From: Coleophoma eucalyptorum
Lineage: Eukaryota; Ascomycota; Leotiomycetes; Helotiales; Dermateaceae
DNA length: 64,000 bases
Assembly (NCBI GenBank): GCA_026120035.1
Contig: JALRME010000013.1
Span: forward strand, 1,048,636-1,112,635
Reading direction: 5' to 3'
Shown here: piece by piece, positions 13,223 to 24,627 of the stretch
Position numbering within the stretch: the first letter of the stretch is position 1
Layout: every line of letters starts with the position of its first letter
Notes under the pieces: generated by a model
The model's input: only the letters and a program-made list of their open reading frames with translations
What the model was told of the DNA's origin: nothing
Database searches by the model: none
Made by a program: the position numbers and the translations under genes

Positions 13223-16200
13223 CTAAATACTTCTGGGTAGTGATACCCATTCCGTGTAATTACTCTTTCCGTCAAAGTAATTAAAATTCCTATCAATACC
13301 GATTTGGTTTTCAGATTCTCCAAATCCATACCGGTAACCTTCCTTACGTAGGAAATTCAATCTACCCAGTGTGCTTTTATCCTTGATCTCTTTTCGGAGG
13401 TCCTTCTTCAATTGATCACTACTTTTCACAAGTAAAATAACTGATAGCAAAGTACCCATCTCCCAAGGAGCCCCTATCTTACCACCGCCAGTCAGAACCA
13501 TTCTAAAATCTTTCCAGACATGGTTATAAGCTACACAAGCACTGATGAGAAAGAGGATGATATTCATTGCTAAGACGGTGATAACTCCATCCAAGTCGGC
13601 ATGAAAGGTCGTCGCGCCGTAGAACCCAGCAGAGACTTGCAGGGAGCCAAGCATAATAGTATAGACGATAGAGCACAACGACCCGAAGAGTACGTAGCCA
13701 AGTAGATGATAGGACTTCTGAAATGCCGTGAAGATTTCGATGATAGGAATCGAGGTCTTGAAATCTTCGAAGAGGACATCCGGTGTGCAGTAGAGATTCG
13801 AGAGCCTGGTGATGGTTGTTGTGTCCCGAACTGTGCGCTCGAGCACCTGATATATCGACTATAACCAAAATCATTAGATCAACGAGTTCATAAAAGGAAT
13901 CCCAGCATCTGAATAAATGAAATTCAAGAAAACCGCCATAATTGGTCAAATGTTTTCAAGGAATTGAAGTCATTTAAGGGAATTTTAATATCCTACCTGA
14001 ACGAAGACACCAACGACAAGGTAGAGATTAGGTGACCATGGTAAATGGTAGTCTTGGTACTGCATAGAATGCCTACTAGTCATATGGCTTAGAACGGAAA
14101 TATTGGCAGCCATAAGGGTAGCTAGGAAGATGAGCCATAGTAGCGTCGGAAATGGCCGCAACATAAATGGTCGCTTTGGTATCTTCTTCCAGCTTCCAAA
14201 CAGAAACCAGAAGATTTTGAGCAGTTTGGATTTTTGAAATTGTTCCAGAAATTGTTCCATCCACCCTTTGGGTTGATTCGGAGGAGTGCCCGTCGACACA
14301 AGTATTCCTAGAGTGTCCTCCGTGTTCTTTTTCTCGATTTGAATGGGTGTTAAATCTATTCCTTCCCGTAGCTTTCTTAGTTCTTCAAAGGTTTGTTTCT
14401 GATCAATGCCAAGAAAATTTTCTTTTAATGTGACCGCTTGTGGTTGTGGTTGATTTGGATCTGGAATGCTTCCTTGGGTTGGGTCCATATACATTGTCAG
14501 CAAAGCTGCGCTATAAATGCCAACAGGGTCTTCATTTAAGCCTGTATCCTGTATAAACAACAGCAAAAATAATACCACGGCACAACCAGTCGTAATTCCT
14601 AGAAGGATAAGAAAGATGATGGTGTAATAAGGATCTAGTGACAGGACCTGGTGGGAATCCTGGCCTCCCCACACAAGCTCACCGCCCGAATATATTTCAG
14701 TGACGAAGACAAAGTTTTGTATATTAGGCAAGACGATAAGTGCTATAGTACTTCCTAAACTTGAGAAAAGTACTGTCCACTGCTTACGCGTTGCTGCTTG
14801 GTAGACCGCTAAAGGGCTCCAGAACGAGTGGTAATTGAGATCAATCGAGTCCTTTATCAAGCTACCAAGCTTAAGTTGTCGAAATGGCTCAATCCGCTTG
14901 ACTTCAGCATCGGTGATGGCCCACAAAGCACCATAGAGGACAGTGACAATAGAAGGAAAGTATGACCACAAAACATAATTTGTTATACCTAGTCTCTGGG
15001 ATGCGTTGTGAAGATTCCATTGCCCGTCAGCGGAAGTGTCAATGTAAAATGATAACAATCCTCTTGGTGGTCGTCCATGTGTAACTCCTGGCATATATGT
15101 GGTATTCCATTCAGTTCCCGACCATAGACCACTAGATTCAAGTGAGCCTCCCCATTCTAGTACTTAGATTAGCACCACGAGATAGAATCAGGACAATTGT
15201 GAATACTTACGACTATGGTCCCACTGTGGTGACTCGCTGATTTTCAGCAATATTGCAACGCTGATGATCATAGCCAGAGAAGTAGAAATAAGTGCAAGGA
15301 GGAAAGGTGGACGCAGAGTCCAAGGCTTCCATTTTCCTTTCTCTTGGTCACTTTTTACAGCTGATTCGATAAACCACCAAAGGATTGACGAACTCAGTAA
15401 CAACGGCAAAATGACCTTTAGCACATAGTGATATTTGACGACGTTGTAGTCAGAGGGTCCAAAGATCTTCTCCAACAGAGGGTCTGAAAATACCGTAAAC
15501 CGAGGTTCTAGCTGGGTAGCGTTGCCCCATGCCCTGTTCAAATGTCAACCATTCATGGCTTTTCAATTACAACTGAACTTTAGTACTTACGTCCCACCGA
15601 CAACATTATATATTTGATACGGAACAGCATAACCAGCAGCCAGTGCATCAAAGTTGGAACTCCAAGCTGCGGCATTGATATCGTAAAGCAGGGGATCTTG
15701 CCCGGAATGTAGACACGTATTGTTGCCCTCTATCCAGCAGCCCCCAGTCATGAGTACATATCTTCCATTGATCAGGTTGCATGAACTCGAACTTTTTGGT
15801 ATCTGGTTGGCATCTGTGGTTTCAAGTGGTATCCAGATGGCACTTGGGAGCGTTAAGACCCAAATATCGCTAGGGGCAGAGGTCTCATTCTGTCCTCCAA
15901 AGACGTAAATATTGAATGAGGTGCTGTCTGCTGATTGCCCGACTACAGTGCACATATGATACCGCTCACTAGGGATATTAGAAGAAGTGTCGTTGGAATT
16001 ACCTACAGTATCGGTAACTTGTTGTCTTATCCATTGTTGGGATGCGATATCGTAGACAAAGATCTCCGCTAAGCTCGTCTAGAATACCACTCAGTATATC
16101 TATTGCCCGGCCAAAGAAATACTTACTAGTTGTAATTCGCTATTTACTTCAATGTATCCACCAAGCACAACGAGGATACCCTTGTGCCCAGCATTGATGT

Positions 16201-16934
16201 ATTCTAGCGACTGGCCCACAACTGGAACAAATGGTGGGACTTCCAAAGTTGTGATCGACTTGGAATCCATATCAAACTCAGACATAGAATGTTGATATTT
16301 CCTACTTGTGCCGTTGGAATCATCATCCATTACGTATCCCCCTAGGTAATAACCAGCTGCCCGAGACGGAATGTTGCACCCAGCTCCATCTCTAGGCATT
16401 GTCGATCGAACCTTTGTTGTCTCATTGTCTAGAGCCGTCCATTCCTTACCATCTGATTCAAATTGCCAAACAGTACTTCCGTTATTCCTGCCTTCAATGT
16501 TCGCTCCTCCAAACAACCAAAAAGTGTCTGCATTATTTCCCCATAGAACGCCAAAGGAAACATCTGGGACGTCGGCAGGTTTGGGTTGAAACGTGGCGTT
16601 ATAGGTAGATGGTATTCTGAAGGGATTGCGAAGGTCTATTGTCATAAGAGATGTGGCTGATCGGAGTTAGCAATTGTTAATAGCCAAAATGAACTTAAAT
16701 ATATTATCTACCTGGGAGAGGCACGCTGCCATTCACGGTCTCGATGCTTCCGCCATCAATATATAGCGTGAAATTCAAGATTGTGCCTACCATACAAGAT
16801 CAGCATAATGCCAGCACCGGAAGTGTTAAAACTGTACCCTGGGCGCCACTTCGAGGATTTCCCAGCGAATTGGACTGTGCACAGGTGCGCCCTAGCAACA
16901 AAAGGATCACAATCGTAAGCCTGTGGAGCAACAT
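13223..16934 (-). CDS. Secretory-pathway membrane protein: kelch-like ectodomain plus DUF3433
   Basis: Seven exons (16934-16838, 16786-16712, 16656-16127, 16078-15591, 15533-15211, 15156-13997, 13858-13223) join in frame to 1102 residues. Residues 1-20 form a signal peptide ending at CAQ; the Met at 16934 is chosen because it begins that signal and lies close to the first conserved block. Residues 33 to about 400 resemble the kelch-type beta-propeller of fungal membrane proteins: LYIDGG, FWLFGG, YYLGGY, LVVLGGY, IYVFGG and VLMTGG recur at propeller spacing, and several N-glycosylation sequons are present. TM helices follow at about 430-452 and 475-497. The rest matches DUF3433, with the signature WKPWTLRPPFL, LGITNYVLWSYFPS and EVKRIEPFRQL, and further helices toward the C-terminus. 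The family is fungal and of unknown function; a surface receptor or adhesion role is inference. The last intron (138 bp) is long for this gene and could hide a small exon. Confidence 0.85.
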
Positions 16935-17929
16935 GTTCTTGTATCGAATCTTTTGGTGGTTTGCAATCCTGCTAACAAGCCAATTCTGCTGCAAGTCCAT
17001 AGTGGGCTTGAGGCGCCTAATATGAGCCTTAAATCCCTCATAACTTGGTACGATATGCTTAGGTGGTTGATCAGGTTCCAGAAATCAATTAGGTTCTATG
17101 TCATCTTCGTCGTCATCCTTTTCTTCCTCTCTCTCTGTCGCAGTCGCGCCGTGGTCAGCCACAATCTGTAAGGGATCATGCCTCTTAGCCTAGGAGTTAG
17201 AAACAAGAAAAGAATCATTTTGCGGGTAATATCACCAAGATGCAAATGGTTTCCGGGGTTGAAGGGTTGTCTTGCAAAGCTGGATATAAAATACTCTGCG
17301 AGGCGGCCATGTGGATTATAGAATCCCGCGCCGAGATCTGGGCTGGTTGCAACTAACATGAACGTGGGAGCCTAGGGAAAGTGACTTATCAGGAAATATG
17401 ATAACTTGGATCATTGGTCGCCTTTAAAAGCCGCCTACCCATGGCTTTTGTTGTGCTGCAAAGCTAAGTGCTGGCAGGCTGAGTTTGCTCACCGAGCCTC
17501 CCTGCAGAGGTCAATCATCTGCCGACTCTTGTATAATAAACTTTGCTTCGACGTAGATTATAGGGTTACAGACAACTATTCTGAAGATCAATGGAGGTTG
17601 GACAGTAAGTCAGGTGTATCGCTCTCCGTATCCGGTTCGGATGTTGTCGCTGCAGCTTTGTCGATACGGATTAGGGGTACGGGTGCATTCGAACATTTCT
17701 CCCAAAGATGCATTTTCTACCAGAAGAGTCCCTCTTGTTGCCTCGAGACCAATGATGTGATGGAAGGCGGCCCAACTCCTTCATCCGCCTTATTTCAGGC
17801 TCCAGCGAGGCAATTCCATGAATCGCTATTAAAGAATGGATATTAAGCATGGGATAAGCTCCTCATCATCCAACCTCGCGTTTTTCCCTTCCCCTTTAGA
17901 ATCACAATCTGCCGTCAACTTCATGTACG
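16935..17929. other. Divergent intergenic region
   Basis: This is the shared upstream region of the kelch/DUF3433 gene (minus) and the small decayed gene (plus). A 146-codon open frame at 17406-17846 has no recognisable motif and no supporting exon structure, so I do not call it a gene. Confidence 0.5.
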
Positions 17930-18306
17930 ATGGTCAAGGATAAGAAGAAGAAGAAGCGACAACCGTGGGCGGAGACGCACTTAAAGCAGAATTATGTTGA
18001 TGAGGATGATCTCATCCCGTTCTTGAACGATCGGTTTGGGGAGGAGTATACGATTCAGGTATGTTCATATGTTCATAGAGCGATGATCATTTGGATATGT
18101 GGTTGCCGTTGGAACCACTGACTTGTTCAATGCAGACCCTGGATGACGGTAGTAAAAAGGTGGAAGCACCAAGAAAGCTGACCGAGGCAAGAGAAAATGA
18201 AATACCGCTCTGAGGGATGAAACTGAAAGAAATCTAGGAAGAAGTCAGGTGGTTGAGGGAGCTGAAGGAAAAGAGGGAACCAAAGCCGAGTGTGTTCAGC
18301 TACTGA
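17930..18306 (+). pseudogene. Decayed small Lys-rich protein gene with two in-frame stops
   Basis: The first exon begins with ATG and a poly-Lys stretch (KDKKKKKRQPWAE) and continues with acidic LIPFLNDRFGEEYTIQ to a perfect donor at 18059. The intron ends with AATGCAG at 18135. The next exon keeps frame (TLDD...VEAPRKLTEA) but hits TGA at 18211-18213 and TAG at 18235-18237. Beyond these the same frame still reads a coherent charged tail (EEVRWLRELKEKREPKPS) to a stop at 18304-18306. That pattern is what an intact small helical protein looks like after two nonsense changes or compensating indels. I do not recognise the family. If the first stop is real, a truncated product of about 70 residues is the only possible output. 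Confidence 0.5.
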
Positions 18307-18619
18307 TGGCGTTGGCCAAGGCGGACTGATGACTGACGAAAGGGAGATGGTTTGGTGAGGACATGCTTTCTATACCTTCATACATGGTTGCACGCCGATT
18401 TCTATCGTATTCATTGGTGTGAGATTGCTGCGCCCGATCATGACAGGGATGCTGTGCATCAAGGGAGGAGGCTGAGGATTAGAACACCAAAAGCAATATT
18501 GATCGCCGATTGCCAACAGATGTTTCTTGTAACTACTGACCTTGCGGCTCCTTCTCAAACAATATGACCCGTTAATGAAGTTTTTGTCGTTTGATTAGAC
18601 TAGCATCATATACAATCAA
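18307..18619. other. Short intergenic gap
   Basis: I see no gene or obvious element in this gap. It lies between the decayed Lys-rich gene and the CorA-like gene, both on the plus strand. Confidence 0.4.
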
Positions 18620-20429
18620 ATGCCTTTCGAGAAATCTATCATGGAGTCGGTGGAATGCATTCCAGAATGGCCGGTTCGCAGCACTGCAAAGAGTGCCTCG
18701 TTCTTCGATAATTTGTCGGGTGATATGAGGGTGCTTGAGAATAACTCGACCCGGCTGTTTGCTGATTCAGAAAAGATGAACGTGGAAGCATGCACAATTA
18801 CTTTAAGAGGTAAGTTAGGTCGTGTGTAGCAAGTACGAAGTCTTTATTGACAACGAGTAAGGTTGCAAGGCTGAGAAACTACGCAGCACAGAGGAGCTAC
18901 GTGTTTTCCTGTAAGATTCTTTCAAACCCATCATACCAGGTTACTGTTGTTACTTACATTAAGTAGCGAGGAAGTAGAGGCTTCGAGAACTGGTGGATGT
19001 AGTTCCATTCCATCATCAACAATTTTGTGAGTCGATCCACCATCTGAAGAGTACTTCCCAACCATTTACATGTCCAAGTTTCATCAGCCAGCCAACCTCG
19101 CGGGCGAAGCTCTCGATATCTGAAAGCAACATGAAGAATTTACTCATGCGCATTGGAGTATTTTCATCGTTCACCCATATTTTGTCGTGTTTTGGTTTCG
19201 AAGAGGGTCCTAATCAAGATGGTCGAGGTGGGTTCTATGAGAATCTCAGAAAAGATAAAACCGGCGCACTTAGTACGTTAAATTCATTTTACCCCTCTTT
19301 TCTATCGTGGTTGATTTCAACGGGCAGTTCTGGAAACAGCATACGTTCTAAAGCATGTCGAATACAAGGCCGGTAGTAACATTCCCTGGTCCATCCGGCA
19401 AATGGCCGTGTATCAAAACTTCAACTCTGCAACAAAGACATCTTCGAATATCTTGATCCAGACATCTCAGGATGTGCAAAAGCAGGTGTTAAAGCTTGTC
19501 CAAGAAGGCACGATGGCTACGTTTCCTGATCACATAAAGAACGTACATGAAATCCATCTAAGCTCCTTGAGCAATAACTGGATTGACTATATAAAGTTTC
19601 TAGAATCAAAGATTTCTAGTATCGTAAGCTATAGTGGGATATATACATCAAACTAGTAACTAACTCTAGCTTAGGAAGATGCAGTAAGATATGCTAGGAG
19701 AGATACCCCCGACCGAGTGACCTTCGCCACATTGAAGCAGCTTAGCAAATACAGTGATATTATGATCAGGATATCTCATACTCTTCAGATGAACACTATA
19801 GTTCTTAATAAGCTTTTAGAGACAGCTAAGAAAAGACAGAAACTTGATAGCAAAGAATATAGCGAGGAGTATGAAAGCTTCCAGGAGTATATTCAGATAT
19901 GTATTACAGAGCATGAATTCTTGAAGCATCATGTTGCACTACTACAGAGATCTAGTCAGGAGCTTAGAAATCTGGTATATGTCTAATCATTCCTTGATAT
20001 AAATCGGCAGACTAACAACTATAAAGCTTCAAAGTACTATTACGCTGACGGATAGCGATGTGATGTTGACTCTAACCCAAAAGACTATCCAAGAAGCACA
20101 AACAATGAAGACCATTACCTTTATTGCACTTATTTACCTACCGGCATCTTTTACATCGGTATGAACTTTTGTTTTCATCACTCTATCCGTAAATACGAAA
20201 TGTTGACCGTAAGACCTAGACATTTCTCAGCATGGGATTTATACATGTTGAATCTATAGAAAGCGTAATGCGGCTGAGCGTAAGCAAGGATATGCTATTT
20301 TATATCGCTATCACGCTTCCTTTAATGGTAGCAACGGTAGTTGGGTGGTGGCTGTGGGAGTACATAGCGAAAAGAAGAAAGCGAGCTAGGATGGAACAAG
20401 AAGATGAAGAGAAGGTAAAGGATATATAA
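18620..20429 (+). CDS. CorA-like divalent-metal channel family protein, possibly frame-broken
   Basis: The C-terminal part resembles the fungal CorA-like Mg2+ transporter family: a long helical cytosolic region followed by two TM helices. Exons that join in frame are 19328-19623, 19675-19974, 20027-20158 and 20220-20429. They read WSIRQMAVYQNF, a coiled helical region with TLKQLSKYSDIMIRI, then ITFIALIYLPASFTSTFLSMGFI (TM1 plus the pore-mouth region) and MLFYIAITLPLMVATVVGWW (TM2), with a basic/acidic tail. The canonical GMN is not present; SMGF occupies its place, which is usual for these distant fungal members. Upstream, exons 18620-18809, 18862-18910 and 18967 onward read in one frame to a TGA at 19028-19030, whereas the family-like FISQPTSRAKL...SCFGFEEG region (to 19272) lies one base out of frame. 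Either a one-base indel has broken the gene or I have missed a splice site there. Family call is solid for the C-terminus only. Confidence 0.6.
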
Positions 20430-20811
20430 GGGCGGTTCGCATATTTTGTATTTTTTAGCGTATATTGTTTGATTATTCTCTAGGTACTAAAAGCAATCAA
20501 CCAAAACTTTCCGTCTACTCATGATTTTTTCAAATGCTTTCGGAAATTAGGCCTAGTAGTAAATTTCCAATGCTTCTAACTTCCTAAGAGACTATGTAGA
20601 GGATGTGTTACTCGTAAGACTATAGGTGCTACTATTGCTTACACCTTCGGTAATTAATTGTTCTAAATCAAAATATCATGTATTACTTGTGTGATCTAGG
20701 TTCTCGTGCCACGCACTGTATATCTCAACTGCCCACCTTGTTAAGGACCTGGGAACAAAGACTATAGCAATCTTCCAACCCTATATTTATACGTATTAGC
20801 AACTTATCAAA
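20430..20811. other. Convergent intergenic gap
   Basis: This AT-rich stretch lies between the 3' ends of the CorA-like gene and the kinase gene. I see nothing else in it. Confidence 0.45.
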
Positions 20812-23800
20812 TCACTTACTAATACCAATTGTCGAGTATTCATAAGTCATTGGGAGCGAACCTTTTGCATTTTGGAACTCTATCTCCACCCAGTGAGCTT
20901 CAAAGTTTTCAGCTCTCTCCAACACACTAGGCTCTAGTGGTACGCCAGGACAATCAGTATCTGTCGAGAAGTTTCCCATTAGAAATTTCCCTTTATGGTT
21001 GGACCTTATCGTCAAGTTCCGGGAAGAAGGCTTGTTAGCATCTCGTTTCCATTGAAGATCGATCAATCCGCTGGTGACTAGGATTTGATGAGCTAGTAAT
21101 TAGTAAATTATTTTCGTAGGATCAATGCAAGCGACCTAGATCTAACAGGTTTATACTCACGGTTAATCGTTAAATAGCGCATAGGTGGGCCAGGTAGAAA
21201 CAGGACTAGCCTGTACTTTGCACGGTTTGACGGAGTCTGGGCAGAAGGGATATTATGTGTGAATGATCCCGAGGAAGATGAGCCTGTGTCGGAAGTCGCA
21301 GCCTGCCACATTGGTATAGCCCTTAGCAGCTGATTTTGTACAGGAGAGTTCGATAAGGAATTATGTCTGTTGTTGGAATTCCTTGCCTTCAGAGAAGGCA
21401 TAAACTCTTGCTATAAACGAGTCAATGATTGTGGGGTTGATTTAGACGCTTGCCTACTGTAAATTCCGCATTTGATAGCTCTTTCCATATCTGAACGTGG
21501 CCTTCTTCGTAGGGTATAGTATTATCCCGAACTGTAAGACCAGGGGGGCGGATCCGGCATTTTGTTGTACGTATTCTGACTCAGGTTAGTTTGGAATAGA
21601 AGGCCATAAAAGCTCTCTGGGTAAGCCTTACTCGGCATACTTGTACCGCTTTCCGTCATCAAATATACAAATTTCTTGCTTTGTAGCGGCTGTTAGGAAA
21701 TGGAAATAATCTGACAGAATTAGGTTGTGAATTACTCATAGAAAGGGTCACATATTACCAAAAGGCTGTTCAAATATAAATCTCAGGTTTGGATGGATAA
21801 TTCCAAATGAACATAGGGACTCTTTGTTCTGCTTCGGGGTATAATCACGGTCGAAGAGGCTAAGTGGTTTGTAGACATCTTCAGCAAGTCGAGCTATTGC
21901 CCTAGAAATCAGCGATAAACATAGTTCTTTAAATACGAAATTTACCTGAATCGGACAGAACATAGGTAACTTCCGGACCATCGGACTTCTTTAGGAATTC
22001 TAGAGCAAGGCGAACCCGTTTGTATTTGCTCGTAGTGTTGAGTAACAAATAAATCTTGCAACGTCGTCGATCCCAAGAAAAATCCATTTTCCTCTCAAAT
22101 TGAGTAGGCCTTATTCTTTGTATCAGCATGATTCGAATTCTTGAACGACTATCAATCCAATAATCAGATTAGGTACTCACATATTTCTTAAGAGCATACT
22201 AGCTCCTAGACCGCTAATAGAGACCTCATTATTGTCGAGCAATGGCCATTCATCGGTAGGAACATTTTGTGATATTATAGTGTAGCAGTGGGCCATCGTG
22301 GGCCGGTTGGATGGATCAATTGATAGCATTTCTTCGAGGAGATCTGTCACGGAATTAAGATACTGATCTTGGGTTGATCGAAAACTTTTCAATGTTGATC
22401 GCACACTTGCACGGATTTTATAGCCACCCGGTATAGCTATCCAAAACGCCTGATTAAGCCCGTTATCCTTTTTTCTATTCGCTCGGAATTTCTTTACTCT
22501 CTCTGGTCCGTCGCGGTTCTTGATGTACTCGATGACTTCTATTATCACGCACGCCATCGACCAGACGTCACATGATTGAAGCCATATCGGATCTCTGATG
22601 TCAGGTTTCAGCCCCCCACTTGTTGATGGTACTGGCGGTTGGTAATTAGAGTCTCCTAAGTCCGCTGAGGTATGAGTCCCTTTTTGGTGATAGGGTATAA
22701 GCTGAGCATGTCCAAAATCCGTTACGATCAGATTACCTTTAGCGTCGACTAATATATTCGCTGGTTTCAAGTCACAGTGAGCGCCGCTTATTTCACCTTT
22801 AACATGAGGAGTGGTAGGATTATGGAAGAAAGCTAGGGCTGATATAACGTCGACAACCCCTTGCCACAGCCAGTGTTGCAATTTGGATCCATGGTAACGG
22901 GCAGGCTGCTGTGTGCTCGAGGGTCCCTTCATCCTACCATCGATAATGTGTTCAAGAGACCCAGGGTAGTGCTCAAAAACATAATTCACATGGGCTTCGT
23001 ATCGATACCAACATAATAACTTGATAAGATGAGTCTGCTTAGACTCAGCTATAAGATGGAGAGCATCACGCTCTCGGGTATCGCCTTCGTTCCATGCCAA
23101 CTCCTTGCGCACGAGTGTAGTCTATAATAGCGATTAGCAAAACCGATCAAACTTGTAATGAAGATTTAATCTACCGGTAACGATCCTCGAAATTCGGAAT
23201 GGATATCAAATTTATATATTTGAGCGCGACCGTGGCGGTCAGCGTCTTCTAGCAAAGACTCTTCCCGCAGGAATGGGAAGTTGGCATTTATAAATGTCTT
23301 TTTGAAGTCGCTATTATTAAATTTTGGCGTACGGAATACCTGCTGAGCCTCTTGGAAGATTTCGATAAATCGTTCCGTAAGACCCTTAGAATGGGGGAGA
23401 TCATTGAATAGTCCCATATCATACAGCGGTCCAAACAGGTCTGCTCGAAGAAAGGATTTCTGATTGGAAATCTCGAGGCCTCTGTTATCGAAGCTACAGA
23501 TATGTCTTGCCGTAAAGCTAGCGCCCATGAATAGTAAGACGCAGAACTTTCGACGCGTTTCATCGGCGTCAATTCCAGATTTCCGAGTCAGAATATCAAG
23601 GAGAGAGCTATCACTAAGAACATCTCGACCTCCCGGGAGATTCTTACAAATGCTACAATTGCACCCGAGGACCGACTGTACGTTTCCTTTGCTTAGGAAG
23701 GCTATGATAGTTGTCGGAGGGAAAAGGAGGTTCTCGTCGGTCTTGTCGTGTTTTTTCCCATTCTTCCTTACAGCGGCATCCCTTAGCTGATTTGCGAGGC

Positions 23801-23885
23801 CTAATGACGAACAAGACGGATGGCTGGCATGGTTGTTGACGGAATCAATGAAATACTGGTCAATTCCAACAGATGGTGACGGCAT
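20812..23885 (-). CDS. Atypical protein kinase with long N- and C-terminal extensions
   Basis: Eight exons (23885-23175, 23121-22181, 22148-21946, 21893-21759, 21689-21632, 21575-21458, 21410-21161, 21092-20812) sum to exactly 899 codons. Residues 1-236 are an unclassified N-terminal region containing CNCSICKNLPGG. The kinase fold follows: VRKEL supplies the likely beta-3 lysine near residue 243, HCDLKPAN (352-359) is the catalytic loop with Cys in place of the usual Arg, TDFGHAQ (371-377) is the metal-binding DFG, and CDVWSMACVIIEVI with a late NRPT mark helices F and I. About 350 further residues, including KMDFSWDRRRCKIYLLLN and a Ser/Asn-rich stretch, match nothing I know. The HRD Arg-to-Cys change predicts no activation-loop phosphorylation requirement, but the catalytic Asp is kept, so activity is plausible. 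The first in-frame ATG at 23885 is used because an in-frame stop lies just upstream. It shares an upstream region with the permease gene. Confidence 0.8.
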
Positions 23886-24627
23886 GACCAACGAACCAAG
23901 TGCGCCTCGAGGTTTCAGACGGATACCGACGTGAGCGGTTACTGAGCTCCAATTAGGATAGTCCACGGCCGAGGGTATTCTAACTCGACATTACCTTGGA
24001 CTTGCGTGTTCGCGATGCAATCGGGGCATCGTTCTTTTCACGTAGGAGCGATGGATGTTACCGGTTATTTGTGCTGCTGTCACTCGTTATGCTGCCAGGG
24101 GGCAGACTTCGGCTCGAGTTGCAGTAGAATAATTCGTATGGAGGGTTTGGCTTACCCTGCCCTGCCTTGCCTTGCCCTAATGGTATACGGAAACGTGAGT
24201 TGGGGGGGTGCAAAAGAGGCTCAAAGTGTCCAGCCACCACCCAGTTATATTTATGATTGATACGGTTCTATTGATCCCGTTCAGCTGGCATGGTTCCTCG
24301 GCCTGGGCAGGGAGTGGAAGGGCTATCTATTGTGGCCGTTCATGGAATGCAGCTGCACCCCCTCGGATTGGCGATGTCCTGTTATCTAACTACATTCATT
24401 TCTTCTTTGCTTTTGTCGCTTCGGCCTTCTCCCTCGTATTGGGAACAGTATGTGACTCGGTCGGCATCCTGACTCGCAGGTCCCTCATACATACGGAGTC
24501 CTCTGGTATATGTGAGGCTATCACTCACTGGCTGGGCTCCTTTTCATCTCTTTCTATTTCCCTATTATTTGAGCCTTTGGACTACGGTAAGAGTCCAGTA
24601 ACTTGTTCCACGATCTCACTTACTCCA
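23886..24627. promoter_or_regulatory. Shared divergent upstream region of kinase and permease genes
   Basis: The gap lies between two divergently oriented start codons. A frame continuous with the permease runs back to an in-frame ATG at 24253, but its residues look unlike a permease tail, so I treat it as 5' leader. A CCTGCCCTGCCTTGCCTTGCC-like run at about 24154-24175 is a local C/T/G low-complexity patch. Confidence 0.4.

Noticed and set aside
17406..17846. 146-codon ORF upstream of the decayed Lys-rich gene
   Set aside because: No recognisable content and no supporting introns or conservation that I could infer.
24253..24627. In-frame upstream extension of the amino-acid permease to an ATG at 24253
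   Set aside because: The extra 125 residues contain hydrophobic stretches unlike the polar N-terminal tail of the family; the ATG at 24628 gives a typical tail. It could still be a real leader.
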